From the NCBI GenBank assembly GCA_000496475.1, contig AYMW01000002.1, forward strand, positions 558,001-622,000: DNA of 64,000 nucleotides. The letters run 5' to 3'. Origin of the DNA: Betaproteobacteria bacterium MOLA814 (lineage in GTDB: Bacteria; Pseudomonadota; Gammaproteobacteria; Burkholderiales; Burkholderiaceae_C). The position numbers and the translations under genes were made by a program. The notes beneath the pieces were generated by a model. The model did no database searches and had not been told where the DNA came from. It worked only from the letters and a program-made list of their open reading frames with translations. This document shows positions 1 through 9,262 of this stretch, one piece after another; positions within the stretch are counted from its first letter, which is position 1; each line of letters begins with the position of its first letter.

Positions 1-2181
1 ATCCGCCAGCGCTTTTCGAATCATGTCCTGTATCAAACGCTGCATGGGACGCGCGCCCATGAGCGGGTCGAATCCTTTCTTGGACAAATGCTTACGCACT
101 GTGTCAGTGAAGGTCACCTCAACTTTTTTCTCTGCCAGTTGGGTTTCCAATTCGAGCAAGAACTTGTCGACAACTCGCAAGATGACATGTTCGTCAAGCG
201 ATTTAAAGCTAACAATAGCGTCCAACCGGTTGCGGAACTCTGGTGTAAACAGGCGCTTGATATCGGCCATCTCATCACCTGACTCACGCGAGTTGGTAAA
301 GCCCATGGTGGACTTGCTCATGACCTCTGCGCCCGCATTGGTTGTCATGATGACGATCACGTTGCGGAAGTCGGCCTTGCGCCCATTGTTATCCGTTAGC
401 GTGCCGTGATCCATCACTTGCAACAGCACATTGAAGACGTCGGGGTGGGCTTTTTCAATTTCGTCAAGTAACAACACGCAGTGAGGCTTTTTGGTGATGG
501 CCTCTGTGAGCAAGCCGCCTTGATCAAAACCAACATAACCTGGAGGCGCACCAATGAGACGGCTCACGGCGTGACGTTCCATGTACTCGCTCATGTCAAA
601 GCGAATCAAATCAATGCCCATGATGTAGGCGAGTTGCTTGGCTGCTTCGGTTTTACCAACACCAGTGGGGCCACTGAACAAGAACGAACCAATGGGCTTG
701 TCGTTTTTACCCAAGCCTGAACGCGCCATTTTCACGCTGGAAGCCAAAGCCTCAAGCGCTTTGTCTTGACCAAACACCACGCTTTTCAAATCACGCTCAA
801 GAGTTTTGAGTTTGCCTTTGTCGTCATTGGACACGTTGGCTGGGGGAATGCGCGCAATCTTGGCAACAATGTCCTCAATCTCTGTTTTACTGATGGTTTT
901 TTTACGCTTGTGAGCAGGCAAAATACGTTGCGCAGCACCCGCCTCGTCGATCACATCGATGGCTTTATCGGGCAACTGGCGGTCATTGATGTACTTGGCG
1001 CTCAACTCTGCAGCGGCTTGCAATGCGGCCACGGCGTACTTGACGTTGTGGTGCTCTTCAAAGCGGGACTTGAGGCCCTTCAAAATATCCACAGTCTCAG
1101 CCACGCTGGGCTCCACCACATCTACTTTTTGGAATCGACGAGACAGTGCCGCATCTTTTTCAAAAATGCTGCGGTATTCGGTAAATGTCGTTGCACCAAT
1201 ACACTTTAACTGGCCGTTTGAGAGCGCAGGCTTGAGTAGATTCGAGGCATCCATGGTGCCACCAGAGGCAGCGCCAGCACCAATCAACGTGTGGATTTCA
1301 TCAATAAACAGAACCGCATTGGGTTTGTCTTTGAGGGCTTTAAGCACACCTTTCAAGCGCTGCTCGAAATCACCGCGGTATTTGGTACCAGCTAACAAGG
1401 CACCCATGTCAAGTGAATACACGTTGGCCTCGGCCAACACCTCTGGGACAGCGCCCTCGGTGATGCGCCATGCCAAACCTTCTGCAATTGCTGTTTTACC
1501 AACACCAGCTTCACCCACCAACAATGGGTTGTTTTTCCTGCGGCGGCACAAAATTTGTATAGTGCGCTCTACTTCGAATTCACGGCCAATCAACGGGTCA
1601 ATTTTGCCTTCTTTGGCCATTTGATTCAGGTTGACGGTGAACTGCTCTAACGGTGACTGTTTTTCGCTGCGCTCACCGTTGGCCGCTTGTGGGGCCTCCT
1701 CACCAGACGCTTCACCCTCTGCTTTACCAGCTTCAGGCGGGTCATTTTTACGGATCCCATGGGCGATGAAATTGACCACATCAAGGCGGGTAACGCCTTG
1801 CTGGTGGAGGTAGTACACGGCATGTGAGTCTTTTTCACCAAAAATAGCCACCAACACATTGGCACCAGTGACTTCTTTCTTGCCGCTGCCAGTGCTCTGC
1901 ACGTGCATGATGGCGCGCTGTATGACGCGCTGAAAGCCCAGCGTCGGCTGGGTGTCAACATCGTCGGCACCAGCCACTTGGGGGGTGTTGTCTTTGATGA
2001 ATTGGGTCAACGACTTACGAAGGTCGTCAACGTTGGCCGAACACGCCTTGAGCACCTCAGAGGCGCTTGGGTTGTCTAGCAATGCTAGCAACAGGTGTTC
2101 AACAGTGATGAATTCATGGCGTTGCTGTCTGGCCTCTACAAAGGCCATGTGCAAGCTAACTTCAAGTTCTTGGGCGATCAT
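1..2181 (-). CDS. clpA: ATP-dependent Clp protease ATP-binding subunit ClpA (3' end beyond window)
   Basis: AAA+ unfoldase that feeds substrates to the ClpP peptidase in the cytoplasm. About 727 residues are visible. The start MIAQELEV is fixed by a GAGGAA ribosome site about 7 bases upstream. Seen in order: an N-terminal double Clp-N domain (about 1-145), an acidic linker, a first AAA+ module with Walker A GEAGVGKT (about residue 220) and Walker B LFIDEIH, and a second module with GPTGVGKT (about 500) and LLLDEIEKAHPDVFN. The N-domain and two unequal AAA modules without a ClpB middle coiled coil identify ClpA. E. coli ClpA has 758 residues, so only the C-terminal tail is missing. It lies directly downstream of its adaptor gene clpS on the same strand, with a gap of about 160 bases. 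Confidence 0.96.
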   Translation of the reverse strand, partial: MIAQELEVSLHMAFVEARQQRHEFITVEHLLLALLDNPSASEVLKACSANVDDLRKSLTQFIKDNTPQVAGADDVDTQPTLGFQRVIQRAIMHVQSTGSGKKEVTGANVLVAIFGEKDSHAVYYLHQQGVTRLDVVNFIAHGIRKNDPPEAGKAEGEASGEEAPQAANGERSEKQSPLEQFTVNLNQMAKEGKIDPLIGREFEVERTIQILCRRRKNNPLLVGEAGVGKTAIAEGLAWRITEGAVPEVLAEANVYSLDMGALLAGTKYRGDFEQRLKGVLKALKDKPNAVLFIDEIHTLIGAGAASGGTMDASNLLKPALSNGQLKCIGATTFTEYRSIFEKDAALSRRFQKVDVVEPSVAETVDILKGLKSRFEEHHNVKYAVAALQAAAELSAKYINDRQLPDKAIDVIDEAGAAQRILPAHKRKKTISKTEIEDIVAKIARIPPANVSNDDKGKLKTLERDLKSVVFGQDKALEALASSVKMARSGLGKNDKPIGSFLFSGPTGVGKTEAAKQLAYIMGIDLIRFDMSEYMERHAVSRLIGAPPGYVGFDQGGLLTEAITKKPHCVLLLDEIEKAHPDVFNVLLQVMDHGTLTDNNGRKADFRNVIVIMTTNAGAEVMSKSTMGFTNSRESGDEMADIKRLFTPEFRNRLDAIVSFKSLDEHVILRVVDKFLLELETQLAEKKVEVTFTDTVRKHLSKKGFDPLMGARPMQRLIQDMIRKALAD

Positions 2182-2340
2182 TTGAATTCCTCACAACTGC
2201 GTTTAGTACGAAATGTCACTGTACGCGGGATTAATAGACACAGTATGCCGATAGATGATAAATGGGGAGCAATGTTGCTAATTCAACCGCATTGAGCGAG
2301 GACTTATTCACAATAATTGCAGCTCATTTGAAACAGGCTG

Positions 2341-2697
2341 TTACAACTCAGGTGCGGGCTCAACCACACATTGCAGGGGGTGACCTGCGTCACGCGCTTG
2401 GGCAGAGACTTGCTCGGCCTTGGTGTTGGCAATATCCCTAGGGAAAACCCCACATACAGCCTTGCCTTCTAAGTGGATTTTGAGCATGATTTGTGTCGCC
2501 GTATCGCGGTCTTTGTTGAAATACTCTTGAATAACAAAGACTACGAACTCCATGGGGGTGAAGTCGTCGTTGAGCAGCACCACTTGAAACAAGCTGGGAG
2601 GCTGCACCCGCTGCGCCACGCGGTCTAAGACCAACGCATCGTCGCCACCAGTCTGGGGGGGTGAATTTGGGGGTGAAGGTTGTTTTGGATTGGCCAT
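2341..2697 (-). CDS. clpS: ATP-dependent Clp protease adaptor ClpS
   Basis: Small adaptor that binds the ClpA N-domain and delivers N-end-rule substrates. The 118-residue product has a Pro-rich, disordered-looking first 30 residues. The ClpS core follows, with [12 protein letters not shown] (the Asn-Asp pair of the substrate pocket), a helix with VIQEYF and the segment [14 protein letters not shown], all typical of the family. It precedes clpA on the same strand, the normal bacterial arrangement. The strong terminator on its upstream side separates it from icd, so clpS-clpA is probably transcribed from its own promoter. Confidence 0.95.
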   Translation of the reverse strand: MANPKQPSPPNSPPQTGGDDALVLDRVAQRVQPPSLFQVVLLNDDFTPMEFVVFVIQEYFNKDRDTATQIMLKIHLEGKAVCGVFPRDIANTKAEQVSAQARDAGHPLQCVVEPAPEL

Positions 2698-2796
2698 GTA
2701 TGAGATTTTAGCGATGCTGTGAAATGCGTGTAATTAATGCGGCCAAAAGCCACTTCCCTCAACGTACCTGTTGCCGTCATATTAGGGCAGCGCTCC

Positions 2797-2834
2797 AAAA
2801 AAAAAGCCCAACACATCCGTGTTGGGCTTTTTTC
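2797..2834 (-). terminator. Rho-independent terminator after icd
   Basis: Perfect 9-bp stem (2806-2814 with 2819-2827, arm GCCCAACAC) and a 4-base loop. A-rich and T-rich flanks lie on either side, so the element could work in both directions. On the minus strand the hairpin is followed by a run of nine T, about 30 bases after the icd stop codon. It should end icd transcription before clpS. Confidence 0.9.
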
Positions 2835-2863
2835 TTCACGCACTGTGAGGTGTGCGTTGTTCC

Positions 2864-4117
2864 TTACATGTGCTTGATCATGACTTCACCGAAGCCAGAG
2901 CAAGACACTTGAGTGGCACCATCCATCAAACGCGCAAAATCGTATGTGACCTGCTTGGAATCAATAGATTTGCCCATGGAGGCAATGATAAGGTCAGCAG
3001 CTTCAACCCATCCCATGTGACGCAGCATCATTTCCGCAGACAAGATTTCTGACCCGGGGTTCACATAATCTTTGCCAGCGTATTTTGGCGCTGTGCCGTG
3101 GGTGGCTTCGAACATGGCGATGGTGTCAGACAGGTTAGCGCCAGGTGCAATACCTATACCGCCAACCTGCGCAGCCAAGGCATCGGACACGTAGTCACCA
3201 TTCAGGTTCAGCGTCGCAATGACGCTGTACTCGGCAGGACGCAACAAAATTTGCTGCAGGAACGCATCTGCAATGCTGTCTTTAACAATGATGTCATTGC
3301 CAGTGTTGGGGTTTTTGAATTTGCACCAAGGGCCACCGTCGATCAGCTCAGCGCCAAACTCTTTTTGCGCCAACGCATAAGCCCAATCACGGAAACCACC
3401 TTCGGTGAATTTCATGATGTTGCCTTTGTGAACAATGGTCACACTGGGCTTGTTGTTATCGATGGCGTATTGGATCGCCTTGCGCACCAATCGCTCTGTA
3501 CCTTCACGCGACACAGGCTTAATACCAATGCCAGACGTGTTGGGAAAGCGGATTTTGGTAACACCAAACTCTTCTTGCAAAAACTTAATGAGCTTCTTGG
3601 CCTTGTCGCTTTCAGCTTCGAACTCAATACCAGCGTAAATGTCTTCGGAATTTTCACGGAAGATCACCATGTCTGTCTTATGTGGCTCTTTCAGAGGGCT
3701 TGGCACGCCCTTGAAATAGCGGACTGGGCGCAAACACACATACAAATCCAACTCTTGACGCAAGGCCACATTCAGTGAACGAATGCCACCGCCAACTGGC
3801 GTCGTCAATGGGCCTTTGATAGACACCACATAGTCCCGCACGGCAGACAGTGTTTCTTCGGGCAGCCACACATCTGGGCCGTAAATATTGGTTGACTTTT
3901 CGCCAGCGTAAATCTCCATCCAGTGAATTTGACGCTTGCCGCCGTAGGCCTTGGCAACAGCAGCATCAACCACTTTCAACATGACGGGCGTGATGTCAGC
4001 ACCAGTACCATCGCCTTCAATGAACGGAATAATGGGCTCGTCTGGCACGTTCAAAGACATGTCGGCGTTGACGGTGATTTTTTGGCCTTGGCTAGGAACC
4101 TTGATGTGCTGATACAT
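2864..4117 (-). CDS. icd: NADP-dependent isocitrate dehydrogenase
   Basis: TCA-cycle enzyme: isocitrate + NADP to 2-oxoglutarate + CO2 + NADPH, in the cytosol. The 417-residue product starts at [14 protein letters not shown], as usual for the betaproteobacterial dimeric enzyme. The open frame extends 17 codons further upstream, but that part is unlike the family. Seen: [12 protein letters not shown] near the N-terminus, the substrate-loop motif [15 protein letters not shown] carrying the regulatory Ser equivalent, [14 protein letters not shown], and the Asp-rich metal site near [18 protein letters not shown] strong terminator follows the gene, so it is probably monocistronic. Confidence 0.96.
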   Translation of the reverse strand: MYQHIKVPSQGQKITVNADMSLNVPDEPIIPFIEGDGTGADITPVMLKVVDAAVAKAYGGKRQIHWMEIYAGEKSTNIYGPDVWLPEETLSAVRDYVVSIKGPLTTPVGGGIRSLNVALRQELDLYVCLRPVRYFKGVPSPLKEPHKTDMVIFRENSEDIYAGIEFEAESDKAKKLIKFLQEEFGVTKIRFPNTSGIGIKPVSREGTERLVRKAIQYAIDNNKPSVTIVHKGNIMKFTEGGFRDWAYALAQKEFGAELIDGGPWCKFKNPNTGNDIIVKDSIADAFLQQILLRPAEYSVIATLNLNGDYVSDALAAQVGGIGIAPGANLSDTIAMFEATHGTAPKYAGKDYVNPGSEILSAEMMLRHMGWVEAADLIIASMGKSIDSKQVTYDFARLMDGATQVSCSGFGEVMIKHM

Positions 4118-4313
4118 GACGCGGGTAGTCTCCGGTAGAAAATAATGCGCGAGCAGAGTTGTTCGCAATCCACTATCTTATCCCTAATTCTTCTATAAGA
4201 CTGACTCGAGCCGCATTTGTACCACCCTTGGCTTGTCTGTCATATGATTAAAAGGTTTTCCACATTCAGCTGCCTGCAAGCTATTTCTTGTCCACACATT
4301 GCCTACACGTACC

Positions 4314-4772
4314 ATGCTGATCCGTCGCCTCAAACACCTTGCTACCGTTGCTGTGATTGTCACATGTGGGCACGGGTTGCTGTCAAACGCTTGGGCAGAA
4401 GTCGCGCAGCTTGACTTGCCGCGTATTGAGTTACGTGCTGGCGTGCACCGCATCACATCTCAGATAGCGCAAACACCGCAAACACGTGAAATTGGCTTGA
4501 TGTACCGCACCAGCATGCCAAACAATGAAGGCATGCTGTTTGTATTTGAGCAGCCAGACATGGTGTGCTTTTGGATGAAAAACACGCTGATTCCACTGTC
4601 TGCCGCGTTCATCGCAAATGATGGACGAATCGTCAACATAGCCAACATGCAGGCCAACTCGACAGAGCCACACTGCACCAAAGAGCCTGTCCGCCTGGTA
4701 CTTGAAATGAACCAAGGCTGGTTTGCGCAGCGCGGCATCAAAGCCGGCGCTCTCATTGACGGCTTACGCTGA
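4314..4772 (+). CDS. DUF192 family secreted protein
   Basis: Conserved DUF192 protein of unknown function, 152 residues. The ATG at 4314 gives a basic n-region (MLIRRLK), a hydrophobic core and a likely cleavage site after NAWA, so export to the periplasm is expected. A TTG five codons upstream keeps the frame open but is less plausible. The mature part has the DUF192 core: RTREIGLM-type segment (here QTREIGLMYR), GMLFVFEQPD, FWMKNTLIPLSAAFI and a final GxxxG-like turn. It stands alone between icd and an oppositely oriented ABC exporter, so the context gives no role. Confidence 0.85.
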   Translation: MLIRRLKHLATVAVIVTCGHGLLSNAWAEVAQLDLPRIELRAGVHRITSQIAQTPQTREIGLMYRTSMPNNEGMLFVFEQPDMVCFWMKNTLIPLSAAFIANDGRIVNIANMQANSTEPHCTKEPVRLVLEMNQGWFAQRGIKAGALIDGLR

Positions 4773-4838
4773 GCCATCGGCCTCAAGTCGGCACACAGAC
4801 AACGCTATTTTTTACGCTGCTGTGACCGACACACGGGT

Positions 4839-5600
4839 TCATTGCTTAAGGCGGTAACCCGTCTTAAAGATCAAGGCAATCAGTGCCAAACAAATTCCCA
4901 TGAATACCACGATCATGGCCAGACTCACACCCACACTCACGTCAGATATTTCATAAAAACTCCAACGAAAACCACTGATTAAATACACCACTGGGTTGAA
5001 CATGGTGACGGTTTGCCACGCGCTGGGCAACATGTCTATGGAGTAAAACGCACCACCTAAAAACACCATAGGGGTGACAACCAACAGCGGGATTAACTGC
5101 AATTTTTCAAAACCATCAGCCCAAATACCGATGAGAAAACCAAACAGGCTGAAGGTCAGCGTGGTGAGAATCAAAAAACCGAACATCCAAAATGGATGGG
5201 CAATCTGAATAGGTACAAAAAAACCTGCTGTAGCAAGTGTGATGATGCCAATCAGCAACGACTTGGTGGCCGCAGCGCCCACATAGCCCGCCGTCGCTTC
5301 CCAGAACGACATGGGTGCGGAGAGGACCTCATAAATCGTGCCCGAAAAGCGCGGGAAATAAATGCCAAAAGAGGCGTTGGTCAAGCTCTGGGTCATGATG
5401 GACAACATGACCAAGCCCGGCACAATAAACGCACCGTAACTGATACCACCCACTGACTCTATGCGTGAGCCTATCGCGCCACCAAAGACCACAAAGTACA
5501 GCACCGTAGACAGGACAGGCGACACAATGCTTTGCGTAATGGTGCGTTTTGTACGGTACATTTCAAAACAATAAATAGCCCACATGCCTCTTAAGTTCAT
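4839..5600 (-). CDS. ABC-2 type transporter permease (YadH-like)
   Basis: Membrane subunit of an ABC-2 exporter, 253 residues with about six hydrophobic segments. The family hallmark is visible in the middle: [20 protein letters not shown] and later a [11 protein letters not shown] segment preceding the last helices. Its ATG overlaps the stop of the ATPase gene by four bases (ATGA), so the two are translationally coupled and form one transporter. Resemblance is to E. coli YadGH-type exporters. The substrate is unknown. Confidence 0.88.
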   Translation of the reverse strand: MNLRGMWAIYCFEMYRTKRTITQSIVSPVLSTVLYFVVFGGAIGSRIESVGGISYGAFIVPGLVMLSIMTQSLTNASFGIYFPRFSGTIYEVLSAPMSFWEATAGYVGAAATKSLLIGIITLATAGFFVPIQIAHPFWMFGFLILTTLTFSLFGFLIGIWADGFEKLQLIPLLVVTPMVFLGGAFYSIDMLPSAWQTVTMFNPVVYLISGFRWSFYEISDVSVGVSLAMIVVFMGICLALIALIFKTGYRLKQ

Positions 5601-6514
5601 ACCGACTCCCCTACCAAATCCACAAAGATTTCTTCCAAGCTGCTTTGCTGCGTATGTATGTCTTTCACGCCCAAGCCGGCATCAGAAACAGACTGCAACA
5701 AGCCAGCGATATTGACCTCAAGGCCATCTTTGTCGTATTGGTAAATAACACTGAGGCAGTCCTCAGCAAGGCGGAATCCTTGCGCAGCCAGCTCGGCGGG
5801 CATGTTGTCCAGACGGGTCATCAACTCAACTTTCAACTGTTTTTGACCCAAGCGCGACATCAACAATTGCTTATCCTCTACAAGCAACAGCTTGCCGCCA
5901 TTAATCACACCAATGCGGTCGGCAATGGCTTCTGCTTCCTCGATGTAATGGGTGGTCAACACAATGGTGACGCCTTGAATGCGCAACGCATCGACCATGC
6001 GCCACATGTCTTGACGCAAGCCCACATCAACACCAGCCGTTGGTTCATCCAGAAACAGCACCTGCGGCTCGTGAACCAAGGCCTTGCCAATCAATAAACG
6101 GCGCTTCATGCCACCAGACAGCGTCATAATGCGTTCGTCTTTTTTGTCCCATAGAGACAAATCTTTTAAAACTTGCTCTACTTTTTGCGGGTTTTTGGGC
6201 AGACCAAACAGCCCCCTTGAAAACGTTAAGTTATCCCACGGTGTTTCGAAGGCATCTGTTGTCAGCTCTTGAGGTACCAGGCCAATCAGGCTGCGTGTTT
6301 TTCGGTAGTTTTGTATGATGTCAAAACCACCAATGGTCACGCTGCCAGAACTCGGGTTAACGATGCCACAAATGACCGATATCAGTGTTGTTTTACCTGC
6401 GCCATTTGGCCCTAGCAAGGCCAGAATCTCACCTTTTTTGACACTCAAGTTAATATGATCTAAAGCCATAAAGCCGTTGGCATATTGTTTGCAAAGATTG
6501 TTTACTTCAATCAT
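5597..6514 (-). CDS. ABC-2 type transporter ATP-binding protein (YadG-like)
   Basis: Cytoplasmic ATPase of the exporter encoded with the following permease, 305 residues. Seen: Walker [10 protein letters not shown] (about residue 35), signature LSGGMKRR, Walker [13 protein letters not shown] and the switch His in [10 protein letters not shown]. About 80 residues after the nucleotide-binding domain form the C-terminal extension common in this subfamily. The upstream gap to pxpA holds the pxp terminator and an AT-rich stretch likely to carry the promoter. The substrate cannot be inferred. Confidence 0.9.
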   Translation of the reverse strand: MIEVNNLCKQYANGFMALDHINLSVKKGEILALLGPNGAGKTTLISVICGIVNPSSGSVTIGGFDIIQNYRKTRSLIGLVPQELTTDAFETPWDNLTFSRGLFGLPKNPQKVEQVLKDLSLWDKKDERIMTLSGGMKRRLLIGKALVHEPQVLFLDEPTAGVDVGLRQDMWRMVDALRIQGVTIVLTTHYIEEAEAIADRIGVINGGKLLLVEDKQLLMSRLGQKQLKVELMTRLDNMPAELAAQGFRLAEDCLSVIYQYDKDGLEVNIAGLLQSVSDAGLGVKDIHTQQSSLEEIFVDLVGESV

Positions 6515-6583
6515 TTCTAAAATTATTCAAACAAATCGCTTTCAATAAGAAAAAAATTATCAACTGTATTGATTTTAGCGAAT

Positions 6584-6608
6584 AAAAAACCGGCTGCAGG
6601 GCCGATTT
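6584..6608 (-). terminator. Probable terminator of the pxpBCA operon
   Basis: On the minus strand a short GC stem (CGGC/GCCG, 6-base loop) is extended by a T-G wobble and AAA/TTT pairs. It is followed by six T. It lies about 30 bases after the pxpA stop codon and ahead of the ABC exporter genes, which are on the same strand. Confidence 0.6.
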
Positions 6609-6636
6609 GTTAAGCTACTAGACCAAGCATTCAACC

Positions 6637-7404
6637 CTACACCATCTCGTCCAAACGCACCAATACATAACCTTTTGAAATCAAGGCATCGCGCAGCGAG
6701 GCGGCGCTTTCTATCGCTTGCGGGTTGTCGCCATGTACACAAATACTGTGTATGGGGGTGTGCAACACGACACCACGCTGGCTCACAATCCCACCTGCGT
6801 CCAGCATGCGAAGCACGTGATCAACAGACGCTTGTGCGCCATGCACCATGGCATTGGGCATCGCACGTGGCGTGAGTTGACCGTCGTCTTGGTAACTTCG
6901 GTCCGCAAATATTTCGATCGCGTGTCGCACTTTGAGATCTAGGGAGGCTTGAACAAGTGCCGAACTGGCGGGTGCTAACACAATGAGTTGCTGATCGACG
7001 CTTCGCACCGCTTGCACGATGACAGTGGCCATATCTAAGTCGGCGCAGGCCATGTTGTTTAAAGCCCCATGCGGCTTGACATGGCTCAACCGCGTGCCGT
7101 TGGCGACAGCAAACGCTTGCAAAGCCCCAACTTGATACATCACAGTGGCACTGAGCTCTTTGGCGGTCAAGTGCATGGCACGCCGCCCAAAACCTTGCAA
7201 GTCAGGAAATGCGGGGTGGGCGCCTAAACTGACACCGTTGGCAACAGCCACCTCAACTGTCTTGGCCATGTGCATCGGATCGCCCGCATGGAAGCCGCAA
7301 GCAATGTTGGCGCTTCGCACAATGCGCAACAATGCGTCGTCATTGCCCATGTGCCACGCGCCATAGCTCTCACCCATGTCTGCATTTAAATTAATGGCCG
7401 TCAT
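6637..7404 (-). CDS. pxpA: 5-oxoprolinase subunit PxpA (LamB/YcsF family)
   Basis: Subunit of the ATP-dependent 5-oxoprolinase that opens 5-oxo-L-proline (pyroglutamate) to L-glutamate. The 255-residue length matches the family. Seen: the N-terminal INLNADMGESYG signature, SANIACGFHAGDP (metal/substrate site), GAHPAFPDLQGFGRR, and KPHGALNNMA. It is the last gene of a leftward run pxpB-pxpC-pxpA: pxpB and pxpC overlap, and pxpA follows pxpC by two bases. A terminator follows. Confidence 0.95.
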   Translation of the reverse strand: MTAINLNADMGESYGAWHMGNDDALLRIVRSANIACGFHAGDPMHMAKTVEVAVANGVSLGAHPAFPDLQGFGRRAMHLTAKELSATVMYQVGALQAFAVANGTRLSHVKPHGALNNMACADLDMATVIVQAVRSVDQQLIVLAPASSALVQASLDLKVRHAIEIFADRSYQDDGQLTPRAMPNAMVHGAQASVDHVLRMLDAGGIVSQRGVVLHTPIHSICVHGDNPQAIESAASLRDALISKGYVLVRLDEMV

Positions 7405-7406
7405 GG

Positions 7407-8462
7407 TTAAAAATCCTCTCCTGATACAGCTTGTGCGTTCACATAGCCACTGATTAAGTTGGTGCTGCGCAGCGCAACCTCATCTACCCATCCTACAGGC
7501 ACATAAGGCTTCAGGCCCTGCAGCCACTGTTGGAACAAGCGCTTGTTGTCCAACAGCGCAGCGTGCGCTTGCGCTGCGGTGACAAGCTCGAACTGACATG
7601 TGCTGCCTGCTGGCAAGTGCGCCATTTTGTCCAGATCTGCTGAAATAACTGTGGCGATCTTGGTGTAGCCACCCATGGTTTGACAATCGGCCAACAATAC
7701 AATTGGCTCGCCGCTGGCGGGCACTTGAATGGCGCCAGGCGCGATGCCATCAGACACAATGTCTGCGGCGACGCCCTGGCGATGCTGCAAGCTAGCGCCC
7801 TGCAAACGCACACCCATGCGGTCTTGTGCCGCACTGGTCAGCCATGTATGCGAGCACAAGTCGGCGAGCGCTTGGTCGGTAAAGTAGTCGTCTTGCGGTC
7901 CCAGCATGATGCGAACGGCACCGTCAAGCCTTGGCATATCAGTCGTGGCACATAAGTTTGCTTGTGCCTGCGGGTGAAATATGTGCGTGGTCAGCACATC
8001 GCCAACACTTAAAACCCGCCCCTCAATGCCACCCAGACCCACACGTGCGTAAGTAGAGCGGCTTCCCATCACTTGTGGCACATCAACGCCGCCACTGATT
8101 GCCACATACGCACATGCGTCAGACGCCACCCCAAGGCGCAACTCGTCACCAACGCCAAGCTCTACGCTGCGCCAAGCAGGCAGTTTGTCTCGCAGGCCAT
8201 TGGCGCGTACCAACGTGCAGTCCAACAGCCCCGCCACTGCGCACCACACTGGGCCCACAAGAACACGAAGGCTAGGTCCTGCAGCGCGCACCTCTATGCA
8301 GGCCACATCCGGCTGGTTACCCACCAAAGCGTTGGCCGCATGGGCCAGCGACTGGTCCAAAAAACCAGACCATGGCACACCTGCGCGGCGGTGCCCAAAC
8401 CGACCTGCATCTTGCAATGTGTTGCCAAGCCCAGCGCCTATCACCTCGAGCCTAGCTTGCAT
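7407..8462 (-). CDS. pxpC: 5-oxoprolinase subunit PxpC (biotin-dependent carboxyltransferase-like domain)
   Basis: KipA/AHS2-type subunit of 5-oxoprolinase, 351 residues from the ATG at 8462 (MQARLEVIGAGLG). That start overlaps the end of pxpB by 11 bases, and the open frame runs 17 codons further upstream inside pxpB. Seen: TLQDAGRFGHRRAGVPWSGFLD near the N-terminus, typical of AHS2, GSRSTYARVGLGGIEGR, and VLLADCQTMGGYTKIATV toward the C-terminus. It acts with PxpA and PxpB in the cytosol. Confidence 0.94.
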   Translation of the reverse strand: MQARLEVIGAGLGNTLQDAGRFGHRRAGVPWSGFLDQSLAHAANALVGNQPDVACIEVRAAGPSLRVLVGPVWCAVAGLLDCTLVRANGLRDKLPAWRSVELGVGDELRLGVASDACAYVAISGGVDVPQVMGSRSTYARVGLGGIEGRVLSVGDVLTTHIFHPQAQANLCATTDMPRLDGAVRIMLGPQDDYFTDQALADLCSHTWLTSAAQDRMGVRLQGASLQHRQGVAADIVSDGIAPGAIQVPASGEPIVLLADCQTMGGYTKIATVISADLDKMAHLPAGSTCQFELVTAAQAHAALLDNKRLFQQWLQGLKPYVPVGWVDEVALRSTNLISGYVNAQAVSGEDF

Positions 8463-9213
8463 CTGTCTGCTCACCGCAAAACTGGGCCTGTACGTCGGCC
8501 CTTGTCCAAACAACGCGCTGCAATGCTTTCAACTCAAGTGCGCTCACAGCAAAAAAACCAACCTGATCGCCCACTTGCAACAAGGCTGGGGCTTGGCTGT
8601 GCTGTTTGTCAAACAACGGCACGGGCATGCAGCCCAATAAATTCCAACCGCCGGGACTTTCCCAGGGATATATGCAAGCCATGTCATCGGCAATAGCCAA
8701 GCTTTGCGCAGGCACACGGGTACGAGGCGACGCCAACCTAGGCACTTTCAACAAGCTGGGCAATTGTGCCAAATAAGCAAAACCAGGCAAAAAACCCATG
8801 GCGTAAACGCGCAGCGTTTGCGCCAACAAAGCGGTTATCAAGTCGTCTTCACACATGGCAACTGTGGTGGCAGCTGCGCTTAGGTCTGGACCATACGACT
8901 CGCCGAAACAGACGGGTAAGCGCCATATGCGGCTGACTTGCGGCGAAGCGGCTGCTGTGGCGGCTAGCCGCATCATGGTAGGACCCAAACTGTCGGCGTC
9001 AATCAACAATGGGTTGAACATGACAGTGACCGAACGAAAAGTTGGCACGACGTCCAACACGCCAGACAACTCACCTGCGCAGGTGAGAGCATCTAACGCA
9101 TCGGCTACTGCCAAGCAACGCACATTCACAGACACGTCGATGTCGCCACCTAACTCTACGGTCAGTGCCGCGTCACCCATTGTCAATAAACGAGCTTGTT
9201 CGTAGGCGGGCAT
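8452..9213 (-). CDS. pxpB: 5-oxoprolinase subunit PxpB (AHS1/KipI family)
   Basis: AHS1-domain subunit of 5-oxoprolinase, 253 residues. Diagnostic motifs: GDAALTVELGG near the start, VYAMGFLPGFAYLAQLP in the middle, PRTRVPAQSLAIA, and SPGGWNLLGCMPVPLFD. It lies first among the three pxp genes, after the TRAP transporter genes on the same strand. Sequence relatives include the B. subtilis kinase inhibitor KipI, but the pxpA and pxpC neighbours make the oxoprolinase role the right reading. Confidence 0.94.
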   Translation of the reverse strand: MPAYEQARLLTMGDAALTVELGGDIDVSVNVRCLAVADALDALTCAGELSGVLDVVPTFRSVTVMFNPLLIDADSLGPTMMRLAATAAASPQVSRIWRLPVCFGESYGPDLSAAATTVAMCEDDLITALLAQTLRVYAMGFLPGFAYLAQLPSLLKVPRLASPRTRVPAQSLAIADDMACIYPWESPGGWNLLGCMPVPLFDKQHSQAPALLQVGDQVGFFAVSALELKALQRVVWTRADVQAQFCGEQTDAS

Positions 9214-9262
9214 TAGTAGGCGTTACGCCGCAACAGGCTAGGCAAACCAGTTGCACTGCGAA

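Noticed and set aside
3098-3778. 226-codon rightward open frame opposite icd
   Set aside because: Antisense to conserved icd with no ribosome site and no recognisable domain.
8073-8696. 207-codon rightward open frame opposite pxpC/pxpB
   Set aside because: Antisense shadow of conserved coding sequence; composition is not protein-like.
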